NCBI GenBank assembly: GCA_013365325.1
Contig: JABVXV010000402.1
Span: 1 to 50,318, forward strand
Reading direction: 5' to 3'
Origin: Dipetalonema caudispina
Lineage: Eukaryota > Nematoda > Chromadorea > Rhabditida > Onchocercidae
DNA length: 50,318 nucleotides
A program made the position numbers and the translations under genes. Below, in pieces: positions 25,983-37,707 of the stretch (its first letter is position 1; each line of letters starts with the position of its first letter). The notes beneath the pieces are model-generated. The model was not told the DNA's origin and searched no databases. It saw nothing but the letters and a program-made list of their open reading frames with translations.

Positions 25983-28917
25983 AAAATTTCAGTCATTTTT
26001 CTTTTGTTTTTTTCTTGTCCTTTTCAGACGATTTTATGCGAGTGAGGATCTTGGAAAAGTCGGGTTCAATTAGCGTCGTGACCTCGTATTTTGTTTGTTG
26101 TTTAACAAGGTCAGGATGTTAACCACCTGTCCTCCATACATTAACCGGAATAACCTTATTCTGAACGTGTCACTGAGTACCACATCAATTCGTTCCTAGT
26201 TCTTTTAAGTTCTTTTGCTTAACTTGTAGTAAATTCTGGCCTTATTGCACTTAGTCAGATTCTTGTATCTCCTGTTTTTCTACAGTGAACATGATTTAAT
26301 GACCACTAGGACTAGCGGTTTCTTTGGTCTCAGGTCTTATTACTTAATTTTCATATGACTTAGCGAATAAAATCCAAGTAAACATACCGAAGTGTAGAAT
26401 AGCACATTTCGTCGCCAGTTCCTCTTCACATCAAATATTTTTGATGCCGTATCAGTTTTAATTTATTAAAATTCTTACGGCAACGAATGATTTCATCTCA
26501 TTTGATCGGATCTATCTACACTTGTTTTTGTACATTTTCAACTCAAATTTAATTCCTAATGCTTCATCTGTGTTATGGAATTGTGTTGCATATATATGTT
26601 ACGTTTCGTTTGTTTGTTTATTGCTATTTAGGGGAATAAATTTTGTATTTATGGTCACGTAACGCTTTAATATAATAAAAATAGCAATGTTTCGTCAATC
26701 AATCAACCAATATAATAAAAAAGAACAACTTGAAGAAACTTCATGAATTGTATGCCCTAAATAAAAGATTAAAGGATCTTTGTCACTTATAGCTCAAAAT
26801 TATTGGAGTTCTGTAGACTGGAATAGTTGAGGACAGCTGAAAATCGGCTGATAGTATCGTTCCTGTGATGCCAGTGATTCTCAAGAAAGGAAGGGGATAC
26901 ATGCGGTGATGTATACCGCACAGGCAAGAAATATTAGGTGCACAAGTCGAAGATGATCAATATTTTTTTCATTGGGGACCAGTATCACAGAGTAGTACAT
27001 GACTATCACTTAAATAAGTTTGCGGACAATTTCGGTGTTAAAATTTCAAATTTACATTCAAATTTTAATCGCACTTCCGATATCATTGTAGGTGCATTAA
27101 ACTGTTTCGAAAATTTTTAAAATTTGAAAGATTATATTACATTCATCTAGATGCTACAGATATACTCGTTATAATTTCGTGGTATCGTTTTCCACTTAAA
27201 ACTGATTATTCTGCTACGTACATAATATATACTTATTGAATGATCTGATTTTATTTATTTTATTTCGTAATATTTTCATTTGATTTAACTTGGCCAAATT
27301 CTGACATAGTTCAGATTAGCTCATATGACAAAAAAAAAAAAATGATGTACATTTTAGATAGGATTTGTTACTGCCTTTAAAAAAAAAAAAAAAAAAAAAA
27401 AATTATTTAGTAAAAAAAAAGTGGAGCGGTACCTACGTCTCCATTCCTTTAAATCTTAGCAAGTGAAACATTTATGCAAAGACAATGATGAGCTTTTGAA
27501 GAAAATTAAAGAGGGTTTAAAATGTGAACTATTTCAATGTTTTCTTTTTTTTTTTTTTCACATTCACTTATCATTAGTCAAACTATCAATCGAATTCATT
27601 CCAAACAGAAATCCTGGTTATCAGGTTTGATGATGACATCATGCAATCTTATTATCTTACTTTTTGAATCTGAAATTTCAGACAAGAAGAAAAATCTCTG
27701 ACTGTAGCTTTGCAAGTTCACTTCTCGGTTATGAATCTCTTTCATCCAATTTTTACTAAACTCTAAACTACATAACACTTTTGTTATGTAATTCGAAAGA
27801 GAAATCTTTATTGATTTTTACTTCTAAATAAAAAAACTTGATATCAAAAAAGCGTTTTGTGAGGAAGCAGTAAGATTAAAAACTTAATTTATAATGATGA
27901 CGTATCTAGCAGCACGACCCTAATGATTCATATGTTCGTTTATTGATTTAAAACTGACGATGATTTTATCGATGGCACTTGACTGAACGGATTCTTTAAA
28001 AGTTGCTCCAACAGAGAGCAAAAATAGGACTCCAGATCTAGATAAAGTAGAAAGAGTTTAGCCTTCATATTACAAGTTTTCAAGAAGTGTTCACATCATG
28101 CGGAGAAGCCTGCTTTGTGCCATCCTTTTCAAACCTGAATTCGTGATCCTATTATGTGCCAAACAGAAATAGTTCAATTCAGAAACAATATGTGTATAGA
28201 ATAACAGTAAAGTTGAAAGTTTACCAACAAAAAACAGAACAGTTAGTTGAACATCGAATGAACTTATCAGTTATGAATGTTAAATTCATAACTGATAATA
28301 GCATTAAGATTACGGACATGTGCCAAACTCACTCAAACATGTCAGTAATAACGATGTTACCTATTTTATCAATCAAGAGAAGCAGTACAAAGAACTGAAT
28401 TCCTAAAAGTATTGAAATTTTAAGCGATAATAAGTTGAACCTTTAAAAATAAACCTTATTCTCTAACAAAAAATAACCCCAAAATAGAAATTAAATGGCA
28501 GAGGCGATCATTTATCTTTCCACATCTTATCCTTTACCCCCATTAATATGCTAAAACACATTCATGTCCCTTATCAATAACTATATATCACTCCCTTATC
28601 TTTATTCTCTCTTCTGATGCTAATACGTGTAGAAGTTCATGAAGGAATATCCACAACGAAAAACAAATTGATGATTGCAATATGAAACAGTCAGTTACAT
28701 ATAAACTAAGACCATTATAACTGCATAGGTTCTGTTGTTGCTTGTTGCTGAAAAATGACTTATATTCATAAAAAAGAAATTTTATAAATTCAATCTATAT
28801 GAAATCCAACTCCTAAGGCCAGTTAAGTTCGAGAATTATTAGAAAATTCGCCTTCTATTAGCAATTAAGTAAAAATAATAGCATACCTTCCATTGGTATC
28901 AAAATTTTCAAAAAAAA
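25983..28917. other. Long convergent intergenic gap
   Basis: About 2.9 kb between the 3' ends of BiP (+) and PSMA1 (-). It holds the BiP poly(A) signal at 26635-26640, A-tracts at about 27330-27342 and 27379-27402, a T-tract at about 27547-27559, and a perfect 15-bp hairpin at 28264-28298. No gene was recognised. Confidence 0.6.
28264..28298. repeat. Perfect 15-bp hairpin, 5-nt loop
   Basis: TTATCAGTTATGAAT (28264-28278), loop GTTAA, then its exact complement (28284-28298). It lies in the gap between convergent genes, about 650 bp past the PSMA1 stop. Confidence 0.85.
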
Positions 28918-29124
28918 TTATAAACTTACGTCACCACCACTTTGTTGCCCAGTTCGCGGAACACCTGTAATGCGGTCTAAAAATGGTTGTACATCGTCAT
29001 CTTCCATTACTTTGAACGGCATACCTTTACCCACGACAGCGATTGTTGTATTCTGTAATGTGTTATATACAGCTGATAAATTATCTGTAAAAATCAAGCA
29101 AATCTTCAAGCCTAAACAAGAAAC

Positions 29125-29164
<40 letters not shown>

Positions 29165-31517
29165 CCTTTCTTGATAAGCTATCTTCAGCGGGTAGTGTAT
29201 CTCTCAGTGCCAACAATGCAAACTCAACCAACTGTTCAACACTTGCTGCAAAATATGCACATTAAATCTGAGCCTTCTCTTTTCAAAATTCTTTTGAACA
29301 AATGATGAATATTTCCTAAACAAATTTCATAGTCGAAATGGATAATCTACAACAAATTCGTTTGTTGATGTTAAGCACAAACCAGCAGGAAATTGGTCCA
29401 AATTCCGTTCCAGGTAAGTACGTGCACTTTGAGAACGAGCGCCTATTGAACTAGCTAGTGTTTCAACGACTTCAGCTGATGGATCGGTTTTCACGATATG
29501 TGTTCCCCTTTCCTGAAGTATCGGAGCACAAGAAAATTGATCTTCACAGTATAACTCTTTTCATAATCGAAAAATAAGCTGTGAGTAAACAGTAAGACTA
29601 TGAGTGAGATAGTGACAAATAATAGTCACAGAAGATTATCAACGGTTCAAAAAGACAAAAAAAGAACATAAAAAACAAAGAAACAAAAAAAGGCAGATGA
29701 AGAACTAACGTCATAACCGGCAATAACAAGTCCAACACCAAATGGACGTCTTCCGTAAATCTGTGTATTTGCCTGCAGTTCTGAAAAGTTTTCGCAATAA
29801 TCAGAGTAAAACAATTTCCATTTGTAAAATTTTTCTCAAAAATTTTGCTCGGGGATTTTGAATTTAACTATATTGTTTGTTATATTATTTGCAGAGTGTT
29901 ATATATGTTCCAATTCAGGACTAAAAATTTCAGATCGGTCTATAATGCTATATCTTCCATTGATGTATAAGTTTGCAGTTTATTAACTATGCTGAAAGAG
30001 CTGTTCACTTCTTCCCACCCTAATATTCTATATCATACAACACATATAAGTACTTTCAGTCATCGTTTTTCTAGTCTTTCTTTCTTCCATTGAAGTAACA
30101 GACTTCTAATATCAAATGCTACAGCAGAACGAACTCACTTAGTTGAATGCGATTGTTTAAAACTTGAATAGGAACTGGCTCTTTGTAATCCCATCTCCAC
30201 GCCGAACATTCTGTTTGTAAGAAACGCCTAAAGTAAATTTCAACTGAATACAATTTTAAACATGCCCAAGAATCCATTAAAAGAAAGGACAAGGATGAGT
30301 GAATAAGCATCTATCTTTGCAAGATTTCCCTCTTTTAACAGATTCTGGTATACAATTCCAATAGAATGAATATGTACTCACTGCAATGAAATTCAAATAA
30401 AGTTGACATACTACTGTCTCACATTCGACAGGTAACTGATAATCCGTTTAGGGAACATGAAAACAAATGTTGCCAGACATATGTTTTAAGAAGTAGAAAT
30501 AAAAAATTCAATACTAACGCGAGTATGCGACCGTCAGAAAGAAGACCCGCAATGGAAACACCGGCATGCGTGTCAAGTTCATAAATTTTCTTCTGATGCG
30601 AACAAAGTTCATTTGCAGCACGCTGAAAATTTACAAGGTATATTAATGATTCGAATTACCACCATAGAATTCGACTTTAAACTTCTTCGTGTCCACAGCA
30701 GATGACGATTGAGACATATATCACAATCACTCTGGTAAAGCAAAAACAGATCGAACAGTATAAGAATGATACAAACGAGATAGATGTTTGCAGGAGCTGC
30801 CTTCTCAATATTAACTGTATTATCTCAATCGAAAATTAGATTAACTTTTGTTAGTTAAGCAAGCACATCTGCGGTGAAAAGCAGAAATAGTCGCTAGCGT
30901 TGATAATCTGATATGTGAGCTTTATTTGGAAAATATTATATATTTGCTGGCCATAAGATGCATGCCGGATTGGCTGTACAATCGGTATGTGGTTACACTG
31001 TAGTGGCAATGAAATGACCCAAGTGACCCTGCTAATGTACGTGAAGTAGGGTGTTTATTGAATGTTTTTACAAAGAACAATGAACAAGAACAAAAGAGTG
31101 ATTAAGAAGCAGTTTTAAACTTTACCTTTAATGCTACCAAAACAGCATGTGTATTGCTTTTAACTCCAACGGTTGCACTACCTTGTTTCATTGCTTCAAC
31201 AGCATAGTCAACCTGATGAAGTCGACCCTGAAATAACGACAAACATTGAACAATCTCTCCGAAATATACCTACACTAAAAAGCCTCATCGACAGTCAAGA
31301 TGAGTAAGATGAAACTCCGCAACTCTAATTAAAAAGTCAGATGCAAACGACAGTTGAATAGTCGTAGAAATGCCGCAAATCACTTGTTAACCTTAAAATA
31401 TCAAGCATTACGTGCTTGAAACAAGTGATACTGTCATCGCAAAATTAAGTATCAAATATTGAAAATCACCTGAGGACTCCAAACCGTAACATCACTGTCG
31501 TACTGATTACGGAACAT
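28918..31517 (-). CDS. PSMA1: 20S proteasome alpha-type subunit PSMA1 (PAS-6)
   Basis: Structural alpha-ring subunit of the 20S proteasome. Eight minus-strand exons join in phase: 31517-31470, 31227-31126, 30622-30519, 30227-30139, 29780-29710, 29512-29383, 29245-29166, 29052-28918, giving 252 aa. The N-terminus [16 protein letters not shown] with [16 protein letters not shown] is the alpha-subunit signature of this member. Later landmarks are [43 protein letters not shown] and [17 protein letters not shown] acceptor sits 7 bases before the ATG, a likely trans-splice site. The last exon stops at VSL, but GAC|GTAAGT just before the stop is a perfect donor, so a further 3' exon with a different tail is possible. 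A GA microsatellite sits in intron 7. Confidence 0.97.
29127..29157. repeat. (GA)n microsatellite in PSMA1 intron 7
   Basis: About fifteen GA units inside the intron between exons 7 and 8 (29053-29165), ending within 10 bases of the exon 7 donor. On the transcribed strand it is a (TC)n tract. Confidence 0.95.
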
Positions 31518-32561
31518 CTTTTGCCTGAAAGTTATAGAAACACAGCTTTATCTGAAAAAAATTCTTCAACAGACTTCATTTCCAGATCTTTCTAACCCAT
31601 GCTAATTATACCTAATCTCCTTATCCTAAGATTAGCTATATCAATTGTAGTCTGAAGCTAACTGCCATCATATAAGCACATTTTTTGTTATAATGCAATT
31701 TATTATCATTGATGCTACTGTCTCTCTTCTAGTGAAAATGAATTCGGCAGAAAAATAATTTATACCAAAGCCACTAATACTCAACGTCCTGATTGAAATA
31801 TAAGTTTATCAGAAATGACCTGGAGTCAAATTGTTGACTAATCAAACTGATGATTTTATTTATAATCAATCAGCAAGCAAAAGTGAAATCTACAAATATG
31901 ATGTACGGTTAAATATATCCCAACATATCACAAGTGGTAAAAGTCCATTACACCAAATTTGCGATAGCGATAGCATAACCAAAAGAGCTACGAATAGATT
32001 AATAATTGGCATCTGCGGACTCTTTCCAAATATGTGGAAGCAAGGTGTCACGACTGATAGAAATACAGTATGTATATATATACATATAGAGAGAAAAAAA
32101 CAGCACCTGCTAAAAAATAAAACAATCTTTAAGTTTATAAATGAACGATGGAATGACATTAATTTCATAAACAATTAAATATGTAAAAGGAGAGGGAAAT
32201 CGACATTCAAAGAAACTGAACTAGCTGCATTCCTGTAATGAAGGGATTACGAATTATTAATTATTTCGAAGTCTAGTCCTGCAAAAAATTTGAAGCAGTA
32301 ATGCATATAGGGAGTAATAATGCACAAGTAACTGAATATCAAACTTAATCAGTACCGTCTTTTATTAAGATATGAAAGTGATTTTCAATTTATATAGATA
32401 ACCGTAACTGTACACAAACAATAAACCCTTCTATTCATGAGGTTCCATTCGGTAGACATTAAATTGACCAAATTATAACAACATATACTGAACTGACTGC
32501 ACTCTAAGCACAAAGAAGCTGCTAAAATATGATTTCTCCAACAAAAAATAAGTAGTTGTAT
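31518..32561. other. Intergenic, nothing recognised
   Basis: About 1 kb between VHA-17 and PSMA1, both on the minus strand. A 115-codon open frame at 31831-32178 is A-rich, has no recognisable domain and was rejected. The gap should hold the VHA-17 3' UTR and the PSMA1 promoter. Confidence 0.55.
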
Positions 32562-33299
32562 TTAAGACGGGACGAGTTCTTTCGCATCGCCCCATTTTTC
32601 CGAAATCCAACGTATCGTCCTCACCGGCAACTGAGGACCAATAAGCGGATTTAACTGATGCAAATAAACCAAAATCCAGAAAAGCCAACAACAACAAGCA
32701 GTTAATACAATCATCGTTTGGACTATTCCTGAAATAACTATGTTAGCTGAACTGAACATGACATGTGCTCAAGCAAGAATGTCACAAAGTAAAGGCAGAA
32801 ACAAAACCTACATGATTCAGAAACACTGTCGTCACATGCCATTTTCTTTTATTTGAGTACTTTAAAACAGCCAATTCGATTTTGGTCCAATCAGTCATTG
32901 GTAATATTCATAAATGTAAACATCCTCTTTGAGATTGCATTCTCATACTTGCAGAAGGAGAACGATGTTTACTTTTAAATAAGCTACCAATAACTGATTA
33001 GGAAAAAATTAAATCACCCTTTGGCATATTCAAATACTAACAAATATTGAGAACTTGAATAGAAGAATGGCATTCTTACAAAATCCAAAGCTTAATGAAT
33101 TTATGCACTACTATGAATTGGACTTAATTCCAAAAAACTAAGGAGATATGTTTTTCTTATGAAATTCAAGACGAAAAAAAAAAAAAAATGCCATGCATTG
33201 TATACCTCGATTTGGTCCTTTTGGAACAATAAATGGTCCACCAACACCTACAACTATCCAGAATGCCGTAACTGTAAACACTAGGATGATTACACCCAT
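32562..33299 (-). CDS. vha-17: V-ATPase Vo subunit e (VHA-17)
   Basis: Small membrane subunit of the proton-translocating Vo sector of the vacuolar ATPase. Two exons, 33299-33206 and 32728-32562, join in phase to give 86 aa, the length I recall for C. elegans VHA-17. The first membrane helix is VIILVFTVTAFWIVVGVGG, followed by PFIVPKGPNRG; the second is MIVLTACCCWLFWILVYL, then HQLNPLIGPQLPVRTIRWIS and EKWGD, the conserved C-terminal block. A TTTCAG acceptor lies 12 bases upstream of the ATG, a probable trans-splice site. It is divergent from the RNase kappa gene across 733 bp. Confidence 0.97.
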
Positions 33300-34032
33300 C
33301 CTTATGAAATCCTGAAATGAACAGAATTAACAATATTTCTCTATCAAATAATAATAATAATAAATAACGTGCAAATATATATGGACATACAATTATCTTT
33401 AGTGTTAATCAATTATCTCTGAAAATCCTGAAAAGTCATTAAATTCCTGATAATTCAACTTACGAAATGTTACTGAGATATTAACTACTAGTTGATAATG
33501 AATGCCGTAATTTGAAATGATGAAAAATGTTGCATAATTTAATATTGTACGATATGCATATTCTATAGTATTCGGGATATTTGATAGAATAAAGTAGCCG
33601 GGAAATCTTAGGATAATGAAATGAAGGAAATTTAATTGTAAAATGCATGAAGAGATAACACTCGTAAGTTATCATAAACCTTTCTCGTTAGAATGATATC
33701 CAGGGCAGGAAGAAAAACCCTATGCTATTGTTTTCACCAGTAAATATCGGTCCCGCACTTCCCGCTCACTAAGGAATATCTCGGATATGAAAACCAACTC
33801 ATTCAAGTCAATCAGTGTTGCACAACGACTACCATATCATACGATGACCAAAGATTGAAAACCATGCTTAGCTCTTACAGCACTCTATCTTTGGTTTCAT
33901 TCGGGGGATATTATTGACTTATTAGGAAATGCGGGATGGGTGAAATTCCATTGGTGATATTAACGTTTCACCTTTGACCTTACACGTTATTCATATCAAT
34001 ACACATTTCGTGTAATTTTAGGTTATGCGAAA
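33300..34032. promoter_or_regulatory. Shared divergent gap between VHA-17 and RNase kappa
   Basis: 733 bp separate the two start codons, which point away from each other. Both 5' ends have nearby acceptor sites, so transcription starts must lie inside. GATA-like sites occur (for example GTTATCAT near 33667) but are expected by chance in such AT-rich DNA. No CACGTG E-box was found. Confidence 0.5.
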
Positions 34033-34448
34033 ATGAGATTGTGCCCAATATGTGGACCAAAGCTTTCAGCTTTTTGGTAAGTTATTTAATTGTTACATGT
34101 CTATTTTAATTGAAAATGTCTACTTTAAATTACGAAGAATTGTAAACGTTCAGAAATCCTCAAAACCACTCACTGAATCCTTCTACAACTGCTGAAGAAA
34201 TGCAGCTAACTATATCTAACCTTTAACTTCATAAGAATAAAAACCGAATTAAATTAAGTCCACATACTTCCTGATAATTCAAAGAAATTTATCCACATGA
34301 ACAACTAAACAGAAGTATTTTGTAAAAGAAGATAAGAGATCAGAATTGAAAATTGCACAGAAAGCTTTTACTTTTCTTGTTTATTTCAAGTTGAGAAAAT
34401 GGATTTGTGTTAGGTAGCAGCATTTATGGAATATTTCAACTCCTTACT

Positions 34449-34484
<36 letters not shown>

Positions 34485-35214
34485 TTTCATAAATATTTTA
34501 TTTGTAAAGTAATAGAAATGGAAATACGGTGAATGAATGAAGGAGTAGATGTGTATAAATGAATATATTGTTTTGACTAGATAGCATGGAATGTTTATAT
34601 ATTTAGGCCTATAAATGTTTTTTAGCATGATAATGTCAGTTTGGGGTGTTCTCTTTCTTGGTCTGCTTGGTGTATTTTTCTACGTTCAAGCCGTAAATTT
34701 ATTCCCGGATCTTCACTTCGAGCAGGAGGAACCGGTAGAAGGAGTAGTGTTGCCACTAACAACTGCGTTAGTTACTTTTCCTGATCTCTTTGTTCTAGAA
34801 TTTTGAGAATTTAAGTATTTTCTATTGAAAAGTAAGGATGATTTTGTAATTGACTTGACGCTAATTGGTATGCTATAAATCAACTACAGGTTGGATTACT
34901 TGATATTCTGATACAATACTGGTTGCTGATATGCATCGGGATACGTCGAGATTATTCTCGCTTCGGTTTAATAGCTTTAACACTATGTGACAACCGAACA
35001 GCAGTGTTTTCCTCTAGAAGATATGGTTGTTAGCCCTAGTTTGGTATAGTGATTCAACATCTTTTGATGACGAATAACTGAAACTGTTTTCAGTGTAATT
35101 GAAGATAAGTATGCGGAAAAAGCGACGCAGTGTTGGGTAGCGGCTGGTATGTATCTTGTCACGTTGATTGTTGTTTTCTGGCAGAACAAATTCAATTGTG
35201 CAGCAATATTTTAA
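34033..35214 (+). CDS. RNASEK: RNase kappa (V-ATPase subunit f)
   Basis: Small two-helix membrane protein first named as an endoribonuclease and later found as subunit f of the mammalian V-ATPase Vo. Three exons: 34033-34076, 34626-34748, 35094-35214, giving 95 aa (human 98). The start MRLCPICGPKLSAF matches the family CCGPKLA motif; the first membrane segment is SVWGVLFLGLLGVFFYVQAV; the second follows EKATQCWVAAGMYLVTLIVV. The exon 2 donor (GT|GTTGCC) is weak and was chosen by phase and length; the true end could differ by a few codons. A three-codon upstream ORF (34025-34036) ends in a TGA that overlaps the start ATG. Confidence 0.88.
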
Positions 35215-37707
35215 TCTTCATTTCAGTTTTATCTATCTTCGTGATATTCCATATGTTGCTTTCATTCTTAGAAAATTCGCTTCAAATCATAAGTGATAAA
35301 TACTCTTATATATGATTCAGTTGCTAATAAATTTCCTATGTTTAATTATCGGTCGATGGACTGATTGACTTTATATCCTATTTATGCAATATCATTCAAG
35401 ATGTGGAGCTAGAATTATGATTTTAATTGTGGTAGAACTGTGTTTGTTAAGCTTCACTATATTCCTGGAATATCAAAAAAGACAAAAGGATCATGAATTA
35501 TCCTTTTGGATAGGTTGAAGCATTTGCTTACCTTATCTTACTAATCCATTGTACATAGTTATCGGTTCCATTCTTGAGCATTATGTTCGTGCTATAGGTT
35601 GTATAAAACGTTTACCAAACGGTGAATTGTTACGCTTGAAATAAATTATCTATTTTTTTGGAACAAGTTTTGATGAGCTTTGGTTGTGTGAATCAGCAAA
35701 GCGTAAACATGTTTAGAATCTTATCACAAGATTCAAATAAATTGTGCATAAGAAAAGATCGTTATTTTTCGAACTGAAGTGGCAATTTTTAATAATTTTT
35801 TGCCGAAAAGTTTGTCGAGAGGAAATTTGGGATTGAAAGAATAGGTAGAGATAAATATTGAAACAGTCTTCAAGTAATCTTCAATGGTACTACATATTTG
35901 TTTTCTGAAGACAAAAATCATTTCAAAAACGTTCATACCTTTCCTCCACTTCTACTCCAATTATTCTGCATTGCCAAAAATAAATGGTCAAATATTACGA
36001 TTGATAAAATAAGTTGATTGTAAAGTGTTATACTCGTTCATCAGTTGTTACCTATCCACTCCAAATGAATGATAAAAGTACCTAACTTGGTTTCGTATTA
36101 ATTCAATCTTTTGTTTTCCATTGCTTAAAACATCAATTAATCTTGCAATTGATTAGTAAAAATTGCTTATAGGAATGCCATAAACTACATGATATCATTT
36201 ATAATTTTGAAATCCTATAAGTTTACTGTTTTAGGTAGGGTGTAAGATTTACTTTCCATATTTTTATGTTGTACACTTCTCAATAACTACAGAAATTGAT
36301 AAATTGCCGAATGATTCATCGAAGAGAAAAGTAAAATGATTTTTCCTTCTTTTTGTTTGAAAATTTTTAGAAATAATATGGGTTTCATCAGAATTTTCTC
36401 TTTTTTCTTTCACTAAAAATTTGGATATTTTAAGAAACTGATGGAAAAAAAAAGGAAAAAGGAATGTATTTTTCTTTATTTCATACAAAAATTATAATTA
36501 TATGGAGAGGGAGAGAGAGAGAGGAAGGAGGGAGAGACATAAAAAAGCGAAAGTTTCCTTCATCATCTGATTAATTCGAAAGTTATGAGAATTGATAAGT
36601 ATTGAAAGTGTAACTTCATAATTTGACTTGAATATCGCTGAAGAATGTTTGATTGATACATTGCTGCTAATTTATTGACAGAAGTGAAATTTTAATTGAT
36701 ATAACTGATTTTTTTTTTTTTTTTTTTTTACTTCTTTTTATTTAATTGGAAGAGAAACAATTATTTGAAGTAATGAATTTCATATTAATTTTTCAAATTT
36801 ATTTTAAAACATATTTACCAATTGAGATGATAAATAATGTTATATTTAGAGTATAAAAATTAACAATTAATTTTATACCATTTAATTTTGTTTTATTCAA
36901 TATCGGATACATTCATTTAATATATTTATCAATCTATCAATAGTTGTTTTATTTCCATCCAATGTACTATTTATTACTTATTCATAAATTATCCATACTA
37001 CAGTTCAGTATATACTTCATCTTTATAAACATTGCCATTTTTTTTTTTTTAAGTTATAAAAATTTCTAATCTAAAGATCCAAAGATTAGAGGGAAATTAT
37101 TATCAATCTTATTTACTACTTGATTATAACCTAATTTATGTTATAACGAAATAGTTGGATATGATAGAATTGATCATTTCTTTATACTTATTTTCATGAG
37201 GAATTGTGAAAAAAAAAAAAAAAAAAAAAATTCATTTTACATTATTTTTACTCTATTGTCAACAATATTTTAAAATCCAATATAAAAAGTAGGAGGGGAA
37301 AAAAAAAGAAAAGAATAATTAGTAATTAAATTACTTGGCCATAATAATGGATAATGATAATGATATCGACTCTTCCATTAAATGTTTAAATTAAGACTTA
37401 GTTCTATGTTTACTATCAATTATTTAATTATGAAAATAAATTTAACATATGATTTCGTAGAATTCACTTCCATGATATTTCATTTATTTCAAATTTCATT
37501 GAAAATTCTAATTCAGAAAAAAAAAAAAAAAAAAAAGGTAAAAGATATCTCACTCTGTTTCATTTCATTCAATAGTTATTCAAATGAAATGATAAAATTG
37601 ATGATAACAGAAGATATAAATAGTTTGTTACAATTATTTTAAACAATAATTTTATAGAAATGTGGTTGTGAGTGGTGATAAAATTGGATGTCCAGTAAGA
37701 TCAGGAG
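35215..37707. other. Long AT-rich intergenic gap
   Basis: About 2.5 kb with no recognisable exon. It contains a GA-rich purine tract (about 36503-36536), a T-tract at 36711-36729, an A-tract at about 37210-37230 and another at about 37518-37535. No element end or target duplication was seen beside these tracts. Confidence 0.6.

Noticed and set aside
27379..27402. A-tract as a retroposon tail
   Set aside because: Similar A and T runs occur throughout the window on both strands, with no adjacent element body or target duplication.
28156..28398. 80-codon open frame spanning the 15-bp hairpin
   Set aside because: No similarity to any family, no splice sites, AT-driven amino-acid composition.
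31831..32178. 115-codon plus-strand open frame, with a 94-codon frame on the opposite strand
   Set aside because: A/T-rich composition, no recognisable domain, no flanking splice pattern and no fit to a neighbour.
33300..34032. GATA-type sites as evidence of intestinal control of VHA-17 and RNase kappa
   Set aside because: Such six-base AT-rich motifs are expected several times by chance in 733 bp of this composition.
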